This document shows positions 8,312 through 16,703 of a stretch of 64,000 nt of DNA, one piece after another. A model generated the notes under the pieces. The model was not told the DNA's origin. It ran no database searches and saw nothing but the letters and a program-made list of their open reading frames with translations. Position numbers and translations under genes: made by a program. Within the stretch, counting starts at the first letter, position 1; each line of letters opens with the position of its first letter. Origin of the DNA: CAVQXR01 sp046330455 (GTDB lineage Bacteria > Actinomycetota > Thermoleophilia > Gaiellales > Gaiellaceae); assembly GCA_046330455.1 (NCBI GenBank), contig JAXLSU010000005.1, positions 62,001-126,000 on the forward strand, written 5' to 3'.

Positions 8312-8905
8312 GTGGCGGACTCGCCCTCCATCCCGGACGTGCTGGCCGACGTCGGCCCCCGGCTGAGGCGGCTTCGTCTGGGAAAGGGCGTCACGCTGAC
8401 GGCGCTCGCCGCGACGACGGGGATCTCGAAGAGCACGCTGTCCCGGCTGGAGAGCGGCCAGCGGAGGCCGAGCCTCGAGCTGCTCCTACCGCTGGCCGAA
8501 GCCCACCAGGTGCCGCTCGACGAGCTCGTCGGCGCCCCTGAGGTCGGGGATCCCCGCATCCGGTTCAAGCCGCGCTTCCGCAACGGCCGCCTCGTGTTCC
8601 CGCTGACCCAGCAGGCGAGCGGCCTCGCAGTGTGGAAGGTCGTGATCCCGCCCGAGCGGAGCCGCGAGCTGCGCACGCACGAGGGCTACGAATGGCTGTA
8701 CGTGCTCTCCGGACAGATGCGCCTGATCCTCGGCGAGCACGACATCACGATGGGCCCCGGCGAGGTCGCCGAGTTCGACACCCGGCTCCCGCACTGGTTC
8801 GGACCTGCAGGGAACGAGCCGGTCGAGATCCTGAGCGTGCACGGCAGCCGAGGACAGCGGATGCACGTTCGCGCCGCGCCGCGCCGCAAGGCCGAGACGG
8901 CCTGA
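8312..8905 (+). CDS. XRE-family regulator with C-terminal cupin domain
   Basis: The N-terminal third is a helix-turn-helix of the XRE type (LRRLRLGKGVTLTALA, then STLSRLESGQRRPSLE). The C-terminal half is a cupin (RTHEGYEWLYVLSGQMRLILG, then GEVAEFDTRLPHWFG) with His/Glu residues that could bind a metal or small ligand. This architecture is typical of one-component sensors that regulate an adjacent gene. It faces the flavoprotein gene across a gap of only about 80 bp that would hold both promoters. In-frame GTG 8303 and TTG 8276 are alternative starts; GTG 8312 leaves about 12 residues before the HTH. Confidence 0.88.
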   Translation: MADSPSIPDVLADVGPRLRRLRLGKGVTLTALAATTGISKSTLSRLESGQRRPSLELLLPLAEAHQVPLDELVGAPEVGDPRIRFKPRFRNGRLVFPLTQQASGLAVWKVVIPPERSRELRTHEGYEWLYVLSGQMRLILGEHDITMGPGEVAEFDTRLPHWFGPAGNEPVEILSVHGSRGQRMHVRAAPRRKAETA

Positions 8906-8994
8906 CGTCCCTCCCCGGCAGAACAGGCAGTCGAGGCGGTTGAGCCGCCTCGACTCCGGGGAGCACCCGACCTTCGCCGCGTACAATCGGTTCG

Positions 8995-10335
8995 ATGTTC
9001 GATTCCCTCTCCGACCGGCTCCAGAGCGTTCTCGGCGGGCTGCGCAACCGCGGCGTCCTCAGCGAGGAGGACCTCGAGCAGGCGCTGCGCGAGATCCGGC
9101 TCGCGCTGCTCGAGGCCGACGTCAACTTCAGGGTCGTCAAGGACTTCCTGGCCAGAGTGAAGGCGAGGGCGCTCGGGGTCGAGGTCACGAAGTCGCTCAC
9201 GCCCGGCCAGCAGGTCGTGAAGATCGTGAACGAGGAGCTGACCGCGCTGATGGGGCAGGGGAGCTCGAAGCTCGCGTTCTCGGGCCGCCCGCCGACCGTC
9301 ATCCTGCTCTGCGGTCTGCAGGGCTCCGGCAAGACGACGGCGACCGCGAAGCTCGCGCTGCTGCTGCGCAAGAAGGAGGGCAAGGCGCCTGCCGTGGCTG
9401 CCTGCGACCTCCAGCGCCCGGCGGCGATCGAGCAGCTGTCCGAGCTGGGCCGGCAGATCCAGGTACCGGTCTACCGGCGTGACGACACGAAGGACGCGGT
9501 CGAGGTCGCCCGCTGGGCGCTCGAGCAGGCGAAGGCGCAGGGGCGCGACGTCCTGATCGTCGACACGGCGGGGCGGCTGCACGTCGACGAGGAGCTCATG
9601 GACGAGCTCGTGCAGGTGCGCGGTGCGGTCAAGCCGCACAACATCCTGCTCGTGCTCGATTCGATGACGGGCCAGGACGCCGTGAACGTCGCCGAGGCGT
9701 TCGCCGAGCGGATCGAGTTCGACGGCGTCGTGCTGACGAAGCTCGACGGCGACGCCAGGGGAGGCGCAGCGCTGTCGGTGAAGGCCGTCACCGGCAAGCC
9801 GATCAAGTTCGCCTCGACCGGGGAGAAGCTCCACGAGCTCGACGAGTTCCATCCCGACCGGATGGCGTCGCGGATCCTCGGGATGGGTGACGTGCTGACG
9901 CTGATCGAGCGGGCCGAGGAGGCCGCCGACGTCGACGAGCAGGCCGAGCTCGAGGCGCGGATGCGGGCCGGCGTCTTCACGTTCGAGGACTTCTTGAAGT
10001 CCTACGACATGATGAAGAAGATGGGCCCGCTGACGAGCGTGCTCAACCTCGTCCCGGGCATGCGCAAGCAGATGCAGGGGATGGACGTGAACGACCACGC
10101 GGTCGAGTGGGCCCGGGCGATCGTGCTCTCGATGACGCCCGAGGAGCGCCGCCGGCCCGAGCTCATCAACGGCTCGCGCCGGGGCCGGATCGCGCGGGGG
10201 AGCGGCACCTCCGTCCAGCAGGTGAACCAGCTCCTCAACGGGCGCAAGCAGATGGAGAAGATGATGAAGCAGCTGGGCAAGGGCAAGATGCCCAACCTGC
10301 AGTCGATGGTCTCCCAGATGCGGCCGCGCGGCTGA
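8995..10335 (+). CDS. ffh: Signal recognition particle protein Ffh
   Basis: A 446-residue SRP54 homologue. The N domain (MFDSLSDRLQSVLGGLRNRG) is followed by the G domain with GLQGSGKTTATAKLA, DTAGRLHVDEELM and TKLDGDARGG. The methionine-rich M domain (about residues 325-446) includes the RRGRIARGSGTSVQQVNQLL segment that binds 4.5S RNA. It captures signal sequences and hands them to FtsY. It starts at ATG 8995 and opens the ribosomal/RNA-processing cluster that continues with rpsP. Confidence 0.97.
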   Translation: MFDSLSDRLQSVLGGLRNRGVLSEEDLEQALREIRLALLEADVNFRVVKDFLARVKARALGVEVTKSLTPGQQVVKIVNEELTALMGQGSSKLAFSGRPPTVILLCGLQGSGKTTATAKLALLLRKKEGKAPAVAACDLQRPAAIEQLSELGRQIQVPVYRRDDTKDAVEVARWALEQAKAQGRDVLIVDTAGRLHVDEELMDELVQVRGAVKPHNILLVLDSMTGQDAVNVAEAFAERIEFDGVVLTKLDGDARGGAALSVKAVTGKPIKFASTGEKLHELDEFHPDRMASRILGMGDVLTLIERAEEAADVDEQAELEARMRAGVFTFEDFLKSYDMMKKMGPLTSVLNLVPGMRKQMQGMDVNDHAVEWARAIVLSMTPEERRRPELINGSRRGRIARGSGTSVQQVNQLLNGRKQMEKMMKQLGKGKMPNLQSMVSQMRPRG

Positions 10336-10450
10336 CGGGCCTCCGCGGCTGAGCGGACGGCTCGGCCGGCCGCGACCCGCGCTGGAGCCGGGCGGAGCCC
10401 GGCGGTCACGTTCTTCCGCGGCTGACGGGCCGGCTTGGCCGGCCCGTCAG
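10336..10450. repeat. Diverged copy of the rnc-smc intergenic repeat
   Basis: TCCGCGGCTGAGCGGACGG, then CGACCCGCGCTGGAGCCGGG, then CACGTTCTTCCGCGGCTGACGG reproduces, with changes, the order of motifs in the 2840-3120 array. It ends in a hairpin-forming GGGCCGGCTTGGCCGGCCC. The element fills most of the ffh-rpsP gap. Confidence 0.65.
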
Positions 10451-10519
10451 CCGCTGAGCGTCCCGATCCCCCGTCCCGTGCCGCTACGCTTCGGACGTCA
10501 CGAAGCCTGAAGGAGAGGA

Positions 10520-10759
10520 ATGGCAGCGAAGATCCGCCTGGCCCGCGTGGGCAGCAAGAAGAACCCGATCTACCGCGTCGTCGTCGCCGACTCCCGGTCG
10601 CCGCGCGACGGTCGCTTCATCGAGATCGTCGGCCGCTACAACCCGCAGACCGATCCGTCCATCATCGAGCTCGACGAGGCGAAGATCCGCGACTGGGTCG
10701 CGAAGGGCGCCCAGCCCTCCGACGCGGTCAGCCGGCTGATGAAGGTCAAGGGCGTCTAG
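10520..10759 (+). CDS. rpsP: Small ribosomal subunit protein bS16
   Basis: A 79-residue protein starting AAKIRLARVGSKKNPIYRVVVADSR, the hallmark bS16 N-terminus, with the FIEIVGRYNPQT motif near residue 40 and ending GAQPSDAVSRLMK. It is needed for 30S assembly. AGGAGAGGA just before ATG 10520 is a strong ribosome binding site. It lies between ffh and the khpA-rimM-trmD genes, a conserved order. Confidence 0.97.
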   Translation: MAAKIRLARVGSKKNPIYRVVVADSRSPRDGRFIEIVGRYNPQTDPSIIELDEAKIRDWVAKGAQPSDAVSRLMKVKGV

Positions 10760-10801
10760 TGGGCCGTCCCGGCCGGGTGCACCCGGGACCCCGCGAGGGG
10801 C

Positions 10802-10871
10802 GTAGGGGCTGGATCTCATCCCGCCCGCGCGTGCACCTCGAGCTGGCAGCCGGATGAGAGCCGGCCCCTGC
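10802..10871. repeat. Inverted pair of dispersed palindromic repeats
   Basis: One copy at 10802-10826 (GTAGGGGCTGGAT...ATCCCGCCC) and a second in the opposite orientation at about 10848-10871 (CCGGATGAGAGCCGGCCCCTG) lie 21 bp apart between rpsP and khpA, so the transcript could fold each copy alone or pair the two together. Confidence 0.75.
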
Positions 10872-10885
10872 AGGATGCAGTGCTG

Positions 10886-11119
10886 ATGCCCGAGGAGCTC
10901 GTCGCCTACCTCGTTCGTCTCCTCGTCGACCATCCCGACGACGTCCGCGTCGAGCGGGCCGAGCGGGACGGGGCCGTCGTGCTCGAGCTCCACGTCGCCC
11001 CGGACGACCGCGGCCAGGTGATCGGTCGTCAGGGCAGGCTGATCCGGTCGCTGCGAACCGTCGTGCGCGCCACCGGGACGAAGAGCGGCGAACGGCGGCT
11101 GCTCGAGCTCGCCGAGTGA
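10886..11119 (+). CDS. khpA: RNA-binding KH-domain protein (KhpA/YlqC type)
   Basis: A 77-residue single KH domain. It has the GxxG-type loop in VIGRQGRLIRSLRTVVRAT flanked by the usual strands. Family members bind RNA and, with KhpB, influence cell length and division in Gram-positive bacteria. The position between rpsP and rimM is conserved. ATG 10886 is preferred over the in-frame GTG at 10880 because MPEELVAYLV is the common N-terminus; the two differ by two codons. Its stop overlaps the rimM GTG start. Confidence 0.93.
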   Translation: MPEELVAYLVRLLVDHPDDVRVERAERDGAVVLELHVAPDDRGQVIGRQGRLIRSLRTVVRATGTKSGERRLLELAE

Positions 11120-11592
11120 CGTCCTCCACCGAGCGCCGGATCGCCGTGGGGCGGGCGGGCAGGCCGCACGGTCTGCACGGCGCCTTCGCCGTCGAGAACG
11201 CCAGCGCCGACCCCGAGCGGCTCGCGGTCGGCGCCCGCATCCTCGTCGGAGACGAGCGGGTGACCGTGGTCGAGCGCAAGCACGCCGGAGGCCGGCTCGT
11301 GATCAGGCTCGACCGTGAGGTCCCGCGCGGCGTGGAGCTCGAGATCTACGAGTCGGAGCTCTCGCCCACCGGCGAGGGCGAGTACTACGCGTTCCAGCTC
11401 GAGGGCCTTGCCGTCGTCGGCGATGACGGCCGCCCGATCGGGTGCGTCACGGCCGTCGAGCCCGGCGTCGCGAACGACGTGCTCGAGCTCGACTCGGGGC
11501 TGGGGCTGCCGCTCGTCGAGGACTGCGTGCTCGAGATCGACCTCGAGAGACGCCGGATCGTGGTGGCGCGGAGCTTCGCCGGGTACGAGTAA
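11116..11592 (+). CDS. rimM: Ribosome maturation factor RimM
   Basis: A 158-residue protein with the N-terminal RimM barrel (IAVGRAGRPHGLHGAFAVE) and the C-terminal PRC-barrel segment (GEYYAFQLEGLAVV, then GVANDVLEL). It helps mature the 30S head and binds uS19. GTG 11116 overlaps the khpA stop by 4 bases; trmD follows 13 bases after the stop, giving the standard rimM-trmD couple. Confidence 0.95.
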   Translation: MTSSTERRIAVGRAGRPHGLHGAFAVENASADPERLAVGARILVGDERVTVVERKHAGGRLVIRLDREVPRGVELEIYESELSPTGEGEYYAFQLEGLAVVGDDGRPIGCVTAVEPGVANDVLELDSGLGLPLVEDCVLEIDLERRRIVVARSFAGYE

Positions 11593-11605
11593 CGTCTTTG
11601 CGGCC

Positions 11606-12265
11606 GTGAGAATCGACGTCTTCACCCTCGTGCCCTCGGCGTTCGCGTGGCTGACCGGGCAGCGTCCGGTGGCCGCCGTCCTCGGTGACGAGCTCGACCT
11701 GCGGCTGTACGGCTATCGCGATTCGACCCCGCTGAGCGGCGGCCAGGTCGACGATGCGCCGTACGGCGGTGGAGCCGGGATGGTGCTGCGGGTGGACGTG
11801 GTCGACGCCGCTCTGGAGGCGGCCTACGGAGAGGAGCGCCCGTCGCGGATCGTCGCGCTCTCGCCGGCCGGGAGGCCGCTCGACCAGGAGCTGGTCGAGG
11901 AGCTCGCCGGCGAGCAGCACCTGACCCTGCTGTCCGCGCGCTTCGAGGGCTTTGACGAGCGGGTCGTCGAGCATCTCGCGACCGAGGCGATCTCGATCGG
12001 GCCGTACGTTCTCTCCGGGGGCGAGCTCGCGGCGATGGTGATCGTCGACGCGGTCGCACGCCTGCTTCCGGGGGCTCTCGGAAGCGAGGAGAGCGGCGTC
12101 TTCGAGACGTTCTCGACGGAGCTCGAGCGAGGGGTCGAGTACCCGCACTACACACGGCCGGCGGAGTACCGGGGGTGGCGCGTTCCCGACGTCCTGCTCT
12201 CGGGCCACCACGCCGAGATCGACGCCTGGCGGCGCGGGCAGAGCCGCGAGCGGAGCCTGCGATGA
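11606..12265 (+). CDS. trmD: tRNA (guanine-N1)-methyltransferase TrmD
   Basis: A 219-residue SPOUT methyltransferase. Diagnostic segments are MRIDVFTLVP-like VRIDVFTLVP at the start, DDAPYGGGAGMVLR near residue 50, LLSARFEGFDERV near 111, SIGPYVLSGGELAAMV near 130 and EYPHYTRPAEYRGWRVPDVLLSG near 180. It places m1G37 in tRNAs, preventing +1 frameshifting. GTG 11606 is chosen because the family N-terminus begins there. The stop overlaps lepB ATG. Confidence 0.96.
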   Translation: MRIDVFTLVPSAFAWLTGQRPVAAVLGDELDLRLYGYRDSTPLSGGQVDDAPYGGGAGMVLRVDVVDAALEAAYGEERPSRIVALSPAGRPLDQELVEELAGEQHLTLLSARFEGFDERVVEHLATEAISIGPYVLSGGELAAMVIVDAVARLLPGALGSEESGVFETFSTELERGVEYPHYTRPAEYRGWRVPDVLLSGHHAEIDAWRRGQSRERSLR

Positions 12266-12924
12266 GCCGCAAGCACGGCGACGACGCCGCCGAGGAGACC
12301 GGTAAGAAGCACGGGCGCTGGTTTCACAACCCGATCGACCGTCTGACGAGCCGGCTGCCGGATCCGTGGCGCGGGGTCGCCGACTGGGCGATCACGATCG
12401 CGATCGCGGTCATCGCGGTCTTCCTGCTCAAGGGGTACGTCGTCAACCCGTACCGGATCCCGTCGTCGTCGATGGAGCCCGAGCTCCACTGCGCCGAGCC
12501 GGGCTTTGGCTGCGAGGCGAAGTACAACGACCGGGTGCTGGCCAACCGCTTCATCCTCCACTTCCGTGACCCCCACCGGGGCGACATCATCGTCTTCGAT
12601 CCGCCGTCAGACGTCGTCCAGGCCTGCGGCGCCGGCGGCACGTACGTGAAGCGCCTCGTCGGCCTTCCCGGCGAGACGCTCTCGGTTCGCGACGGCTACG
12701 TCTACATCGACGGAAAGAAGCTCGACGAGCCCTACATCGAGGACGTGCGCCGCGGCACGGACAACTCCGGCCCGTGGAAGCTCGGCGACGACGAGTACTT
12801 CATGATGGGAGACAACAGGAGCGCCTCCTGCGACAGCAGGCGTTGGGGGCCGATCAGCCGCGAGCAGATGATCGGGCCCGTGCTCATGGTGTACTGGCCG
12901 CCGAACCGGATCGGCTTCCGGTAG
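12262..12924 (+). CDS. lepB: Signal peptidase I
   Basis: A 220-residue single-span protease. The transmembrane segment (ITIAIAVIAVFLLKGYVV) is followed by the catalytic serine box IPSSSMEPEL, then the lysine box TYVKRLVGLPGE and the MMGDNRSASCDSR box. It cleaves signal peptides of secreted proteins outside the membrane. Between the Ser and Lys boxes is a short insert with two cysteines (HCAEPGFGC) and another Cys at VVQACGAGG, which could form a disulphide. It overlaps trmD by 4 bases (ATGA), and rplS follows. Confidence 0.95.
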   Translation: MSRKHGDDAAEETGKKHGRWFHNPIDRLTSRLPDPWRGVADWAITIAIAVIAVFLLKGYVVNPYRIPSSSMEPELHCAEPGFGCEAKYNDRVLANRFILHFRDPHRGDIIVFDPPSDVVQACGAGGTYVKRLVGLPGETLSVRDGYVYIDGKKLDEPYIEDVRRGTDNSGPWKLGDDEYFMMGDNRSASCDSRRWGPISREQMIGPVLMVYWPPNRIGFR

Positions 12925-12958
12925 CATCTTCTTTCGGCCCGCGCGGCCGCCCCTTGCG

Positions 12959-13309
12959 ATGAGCAACCTGATCGAGAGCATCGAGCGCAGCCAGCTGCGC
13001 GCGGACGTTCCGGGCTTCAAGGCCGGGGACACCGTGCGCGTCCACTTCCAGGTGATCGAGGGCCAGCGGCGCCGCATCCAGGTCTTCGAGGGCATCGTGA
13101 TCAAGCGCCAGGGTGCGGGCGTCCGCGAGACGTTCACCGTGCGCAAGCAGTCGTTCGGGATCGGAGTCGAGCGCACGTTTCCGCTCCACTCGCCGAAGAT
13201 CGACAGGCTCGAGGTCGGAGCGATCGGTGACGTGAACCGCGCCAAGCTGTACTACCTTCGTGGCAAGGTGGGAAAGAAGGCGCGCGTCCGCGAGAAGCGA
13301 CAGGCGTAG
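12959..13309 (+). CDS. rplS: Large ribosomal subunit protein bL19
   Basis: A 116-residue protein with the bL19 core: FKAGDTVRVHFQVIEGQRRRIQVFEGIVI, VRETFTVRKQSFGIGVERTFPLHSPKI and RAKLYYLRGKVGKKARV. It sits at the 30S-50S interface. ATG 12959 matches the family length. Downstream rnhB begins after 17 bases. Confidence 0.97.
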   Translation: MSNLIESIERSQLRADVPGFKAGDTVRVHFQVIEGQRRRIQVFEGIVIKRQGAGVRETFTVRKQSFGIGVERTFPLHSPKIDRLEVGAIGDVNRAKLYYLRGKVGKKARVREKRQA

Positions 13310-13326
13310 GGGCTATCCTCGCTCCC

Positions 13327-13980
13327 GTGGCCGGGAGTGGGCAGAAGCTGATCGCGCACGACCGGCGCCTCGGGGCCCGGCATGTCGCGGGTGCCGACGA
13401 AGCGGGACGCGGCAGCCTCGCGGGCCCGCTCGTGGCCGCCGCGGTGCTGCTCGATCTCGACACGCTACGCGGACGCCGCGCGGCTGCGTTCGCCCACCTG
13501 AACGACTCGAAGCAGCTCGAGCCCGACGCGCGCGAGCGGCTCTTCCACGAGGTGATCCGGATCGCAGCCGGGGTCGCGATCGAGGTCGTCGCGCCCGGCG
13601 AGATCGACCGCAGCGGCCTGCACCGGTCCAACCTCCGGGCGCTCGCGACGGCGCTGTCGCGGTTCGAGGCCCGAGCCGACGTGTTCCTCGTCGACGGCTT
13701 CCGGCTCGGCCAGGCGGCGCCGCCGCACTCGGCGATCGTCGACGGGGACACGAAGAGCGCCGCGATCGCCGCCGCCTCGATCGTCGCGAAGGTGACCCGG
13801 GACCGGGCGATGCGCAGGCTCGACGCCGTCTACCCGACGTTCGGCTTCGCGAGCCACGTGGGCTACCTCACGCCCGCCCACTCCGCCGCCGTGCGCGACC
13901 GTGGGCCGTGCGAGCTGCACCGCCGCTCGTTCAACGCGCTCTGCTATGCGGAGCAGGATGCGGCCGGCGTCGGCCCGTAG
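13327..13980 (+). CDS. rnhB: Ribonuclease HII
   Basis: A 217-residue protein with the RNase HII active site GADEAGRGSLAGPLVAAAV (Asp-Glu pair), NDSKQL, the third acidic residue in FLVDGF, and the KSAAIAAASIVAKVTRD and FGFASHVGYLTPAH motifs. It removes ribonucleotides and RNA primers from DNA. GTG 13327 gives about 16 residues before the catalytic motif. The 3' end overlaps yraN by 23 bases. Confidence 0.95.
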   Translation: MAGSGQKLIAHDRRLGARHVAGADEAGRGSLAGPLVAAAVLLDLDTLRGRRAAAFAHLNDSKQLEPDARERLFHEVIRIAAGVAIEVVAPGEIDRSGLHRSNLRALATALSRFEARADVFLVDGFRLGQAAPPHSAIVDGDTKSAAIAAASIVAKVTRDRAMRRLDAVYPTFGFASHVGYLTPAHSAAVRDRGPCELHRRSFNALCYAEQDAAGVGP

Positions 13981-14317
13981 GGCCGCCAGGAGGTACGGCC
14001 TGCGGGCCGAGCGGCTCGTCCGCCTGCACTTCCGCCTGCGCGGGTACCGGATCCTCGCCGCGAACCTCCACGCCGGCGGCAATGAGCTCGACCTGGTTGC
14101 CCGCCGGGGCGGCCTGCTCGTCGTCTGCGAGGTGAAGGCGAGAGGGGCCGGCGCGTGGGGCGATCCGCTCGATGCGGTCGGCCCCGAGAAGCTCCGCCGC
14201 GTCCGCCGCGCCGCCGAGGCGCTGATCGCCCGAAGGCCCGAGCTCGCCGGGCTCGAGGTCGCGCTCGAGGTGGCGGCGGTCAGGGGCTGGCGCGTCGAGC
14301 GCGTGCGGGCGCCCTGA
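13958..14317 (+). CDS. YraN family (UPF0102) nuclease-fold protein
   Basis: A 119-residue protein with the family pattern: YGLRAERLVRLHFRLRGYRILAAN, GGNELDLVARRGGLLVVCEVKAR and a helical C-terminus. The E...D...E-x-K residues match the restriction-endonuclease-like fold, though the in vivo role is unclear. It is often encoded after rnhB. ATG 13958 is inside the rnhB 3' end; a longer in-frame start at 13901 would add an unconserved arginine-rich tail. Confidence 0.9.
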   Translation: MRPASARRAARRYGLRAERLVRLHFRLRGYRILAANLHAGGNELDLVARRGGLLVVCEVKARGAGAWGDPLDAVGPEKLRRVRRAAEALIARRPELAGLEVALEVAAVRGWRVERVRAP

Positions 14318-14396
14318 GGGCGTTCCGGGCGATCCGTTGACTTCCGTCTCACAGTGTCCGAAGCTTCCAATCGTCAACGAGCGAACGGAGGGTGAG

Positions 14397-14825
14397 ATGG
14401 GGCGGTGGCGGATCGGGGCGTGCGTGCTCGCGCTGTGCGTGACGGGGCTCATCGGGAGTGTCCCCGCGCTCGGAGCATCCACGGCGAGCCTCCAGCGACA
14501 GATCAACCAGCTCAAGGCCCGGGTGAGCCACCTCGAGCGGGACATCGAGGACCTCTACGCCTGCCAGACGGTGATCCCGGTCTCGGTGTACGGGGACTCC
14601 GATGGGCATTTCGGTTACTGGTGGTCGCCGGACGGCGGCATCAGCGAGTACCTGACGACCGCGCTCGATCTCGTGCCCGACACGAGCGGCTGGTCTCCGG
14701 ACGAGTTCTGGTGGGTCACGGTGGTCGACGACAGCTGCGTGAGCTCGGCCCGGGCCGCCTGGAAGCCCGCCCCTCGTCTCGCCATGGCGGGAAAGGCGGC
14801 CTCGCTGCAGCGGGTTCTCAGGTAG
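14397..14825 (+). CDS. Exported protein with short coiled coil, unknown function
   Basis: A 142-residue protein with a signal peptide (ACVLALCVTGLIGSVPALG, probable cleavage after ALGA) followed by a heptad-rich segment (SLQRQINQLKARVSHLERD). The C-terminal half is rich in Trp and Asp (FGYWWSPDGG, SPDEFWW). No family recognised. GGAGGGTGAG directly precedes ATG 14397, so it is preferred over the in-frame start at 14337. A strong hairpin follows the stop, so the gene is probably monocistronic. Confidence 0.7.
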   Translation: MGRWRIGACVLALCVTGLIGSVPALGASTASLQRQINQLKARVSHLERDIEDLYACQTVIPVSVYGDSDGHFGYWWSPDGGISEYLTTALDLVPDTSGWSPDEFWWVTVVDDSCVSSARAAWKPAPRLAMAGKAASLQRVLR

Positions 14826-14833
14826 CGACTCTC

Positions 14834-14866
14834 GGGCAGGGCCGGGTCCGGCGCCCGGCCCTGCCC
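14834..14866 (+). terminator. Strong hairpin after the exported coiled-coil gene
   Basis: GGGCAGGGCCGGG at 14834-14846 pairs perfectly with CCCGGCCCTGCCC at 14854-14866 around a 7-base loop. It begins 8 bases after the stop codon. No U-tract follows, which is common in very GC-rich genomes. Confidence 0.75.
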
Positions 14867-14944
14867 GCCGTTCCCCGTTGATCCGTCCGGACCGATCCCG
14901 TAGGCTCGGGGCCTCGATCACGGCGAAGTGAACGGAGGAGTGTC

Positions 14945-16621
14945 TTGCGTCGACTGCTGCTTGCTGCCCTCGCGGTCGCGGCCCTTGCTGCACCCGCACC
15001 GGCGGCCGCCTCTGCCCACCTCCCGGCTCTCACTCCGGGGCCGAACGACGCCCTCTCGCGCGCCCTCGAGCGCGGCGCGCTGTCCGAGGCGCAGTACGCC
15101 CTCGCCCGGGCCGAGGCGCTCTTCCGTCCGCTCGCCGCCCACGCACGCTACGGCGACGTCGAGGCGATGCCGCCCCGCGCCGCGACGCTCGTGCTTCGCG
15201 ACCTCGCCCTTCGCAAGAGCGGCCTTCAGGGCGCCGAACGCGCGCGGGCCGAGGGGATCCTTGCCCGTCCGTTCTCGGCGGAGTCGAGGATCTTCCCGCG
15301 GCCGGACGACACCGTGCTCGGCTTCCCGATCGATGCCGCCGACGACGCCCAGTACTCGCTGGCCGCCGCCGGCAGCCTCGCGTGGGCCTGCTTCGACACC
15401 CTGCCGATCTGCATCACCTTCGTGACGACCACGGACGATGCGATCCCGCTCGCGGACAGTGGCGGCCTCGCCGGGTGGCCCGACTACCTCGAGAGCGTGA
15501 TCGCAGCGGTGGGGGAGGTCTGGGACGAGGAGATCGTGCGGATGGGCTATCGACAGCCGAGGCCCGATCTGGCGTCGCCAAACAACGGGGGCAGCCCTGA
15601 CCTCGACATCTACCTCGCCGATCTGCCGGGAGGGCTCTACGGGTACTGCGTCCCGGACGACCCGAAGCTCGACGAGCCGAGCCCGCCTTCCTGGGACTCG
15701 TCCGCCTACTGCGTCTTCGACAACGACTACCTCGCATCGGAGTACGGGCCGGAGTACACGCCCGAGCAGAACCTCCAGGTGACGGCCGCCCACGAGCTCT
15801 TCCACGCCGTGCAGTTCGCCTACGACGCCAGCGAGGACGACTGGTTCGCGGAGGGCTCGGCGACCTGGATGGAAGACGAGGTGTTCGACGACGTCGATCA
15901 GAACCGCTCGTATCTGTTCGACAGCCCGCTCGTGCAGCCGGGCGAGCCGCTCGACTACGACAATCCGAACACCGGGTCGGTGTACGGGGCCTGGATCTTC
16001 TTTCGCTACCTCAGCGAGCACGGCGACGAGAGCCTCATCAGGTCCTTCTGGGAACGGGCCGGCGGGGCTGCCGGTGACCCCGACGACTACTCGCTCGAGG
16101 CGATCGACAACGTGCTCGCGGACGGCCTCGGCCCCGTGTTCGCCGACTTCGCCGCGGCCAACTTCTTCCCGGCGCTCGCCTACGAGGAAGGGGACGCCTA
16201 CCCGGCGCCCCGCGTCTCGTCCGCAATGACGATCTCGAAGGGCCGCCCCTCTGCCTCGAAGGTCCGGCGGCTCGACCACATGGCGTCCGCCTACATCTCG
16301 GTCAAGCCCGGTGCAGGGGTCAAGGGCAACGCCAGGGTCAGGCTCGCCCTCGACTTCCCGGCCCGGTCACACGCCCCCCAGGCACGCGTCGTCTCGATCT
16401 CGAAGAGCGGTGTCGTGCAGACGCGCGAGGTTCGCCTGAGCGGGGCGGGCGACGCACAGCTCACCCTCCCGTTCGGGAGCCTCAGGCAGCTGATCGTCGT
16501 CGCCGTCAACGCGGGAGCGCGGTACGACTGCTGGCAGGGCATGCCGCTTGCGTGCAGCGGGATCCCCCTGGACGACGGCCTCCCGTTCCGGGCCGGGGCG
16601 ACGCTCGTCCAGCGCCGCTGA
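14945..16621 (+). CDS. Secreted putative zinc metalloprotease with HELFH motif
   Basis: A 558-residue exported protein with a clear signal peptide (LLLAALAVAALAAPAPAAASA). Near residue 280 it has AAHELFHAVQFAYD, an HExxH zinc motif, followed by WFAEGSATWMED, where the glutamate in EGSATWMED would be the third ligand or support residue. This combination resembles MXAN_6640-type putative metalloproteases (family assignment from memory). The C-terminal 150 residues look like a beta-rich domain. The start is TTG 14945 because GGAGGAG at 14934-14940 is ideally spaced and the signal peptide begins there. Substrate unknown. Confidence 0.75.
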   Translation: MRRLLLAALAVAALAAPAPAAASAHLPALTPGPNDALSRALERGALSEAQYALARAEALFRPLAAHARYGDVEAMPPRAATLVLRDLALRKSGLQGAERARAEGILARPFSAESRIFPRPDDTVLGFPIDAADDAQYSLAAAGSLAWACFDTLPICITFVTTTDDAIPLADSGGLAGWPDYLESVIAAVGEVWDEEIVRMGYRQPRPDLASPNNGGSPDLDIYLADLPGGLYGYCVPDDPKLDEPSPPSWDSSAYCVFDNDYLASEYGPEYTPEQNLQVTAAHELFHAVQFAYDASEDDWFAEGSATWMEDEVFDDVDQNRSYLFDSPLVQPGEPLDYDNPNTGSVYGAWIFFRYLSEHGDESLIRSFWERAGGAAGDPDDYSLEAIDNVLADGLGPVFADFAAANFFPALAYEEGDAYPAPRVSSAMTISKGRPSASKVRRLDHMASAYISVKPGAGVKGNARVRLALDFPARSHAPQARVVSISKSGVVQTREVRLSGAGDAQLTLPFGSLRQLIVVAVNAGARYDCWQGMPLACSGIPLDDGLPFRAGATLVQRR

Positions 16622-16703
16622 CCGCGCACCGGCCGCTTGTGCCGTCCGCCCTGATGCAATAGGCTCTCGCTCCCGATCCCCAGCGAAGCTAAGGAGGAGA
16701 GCT

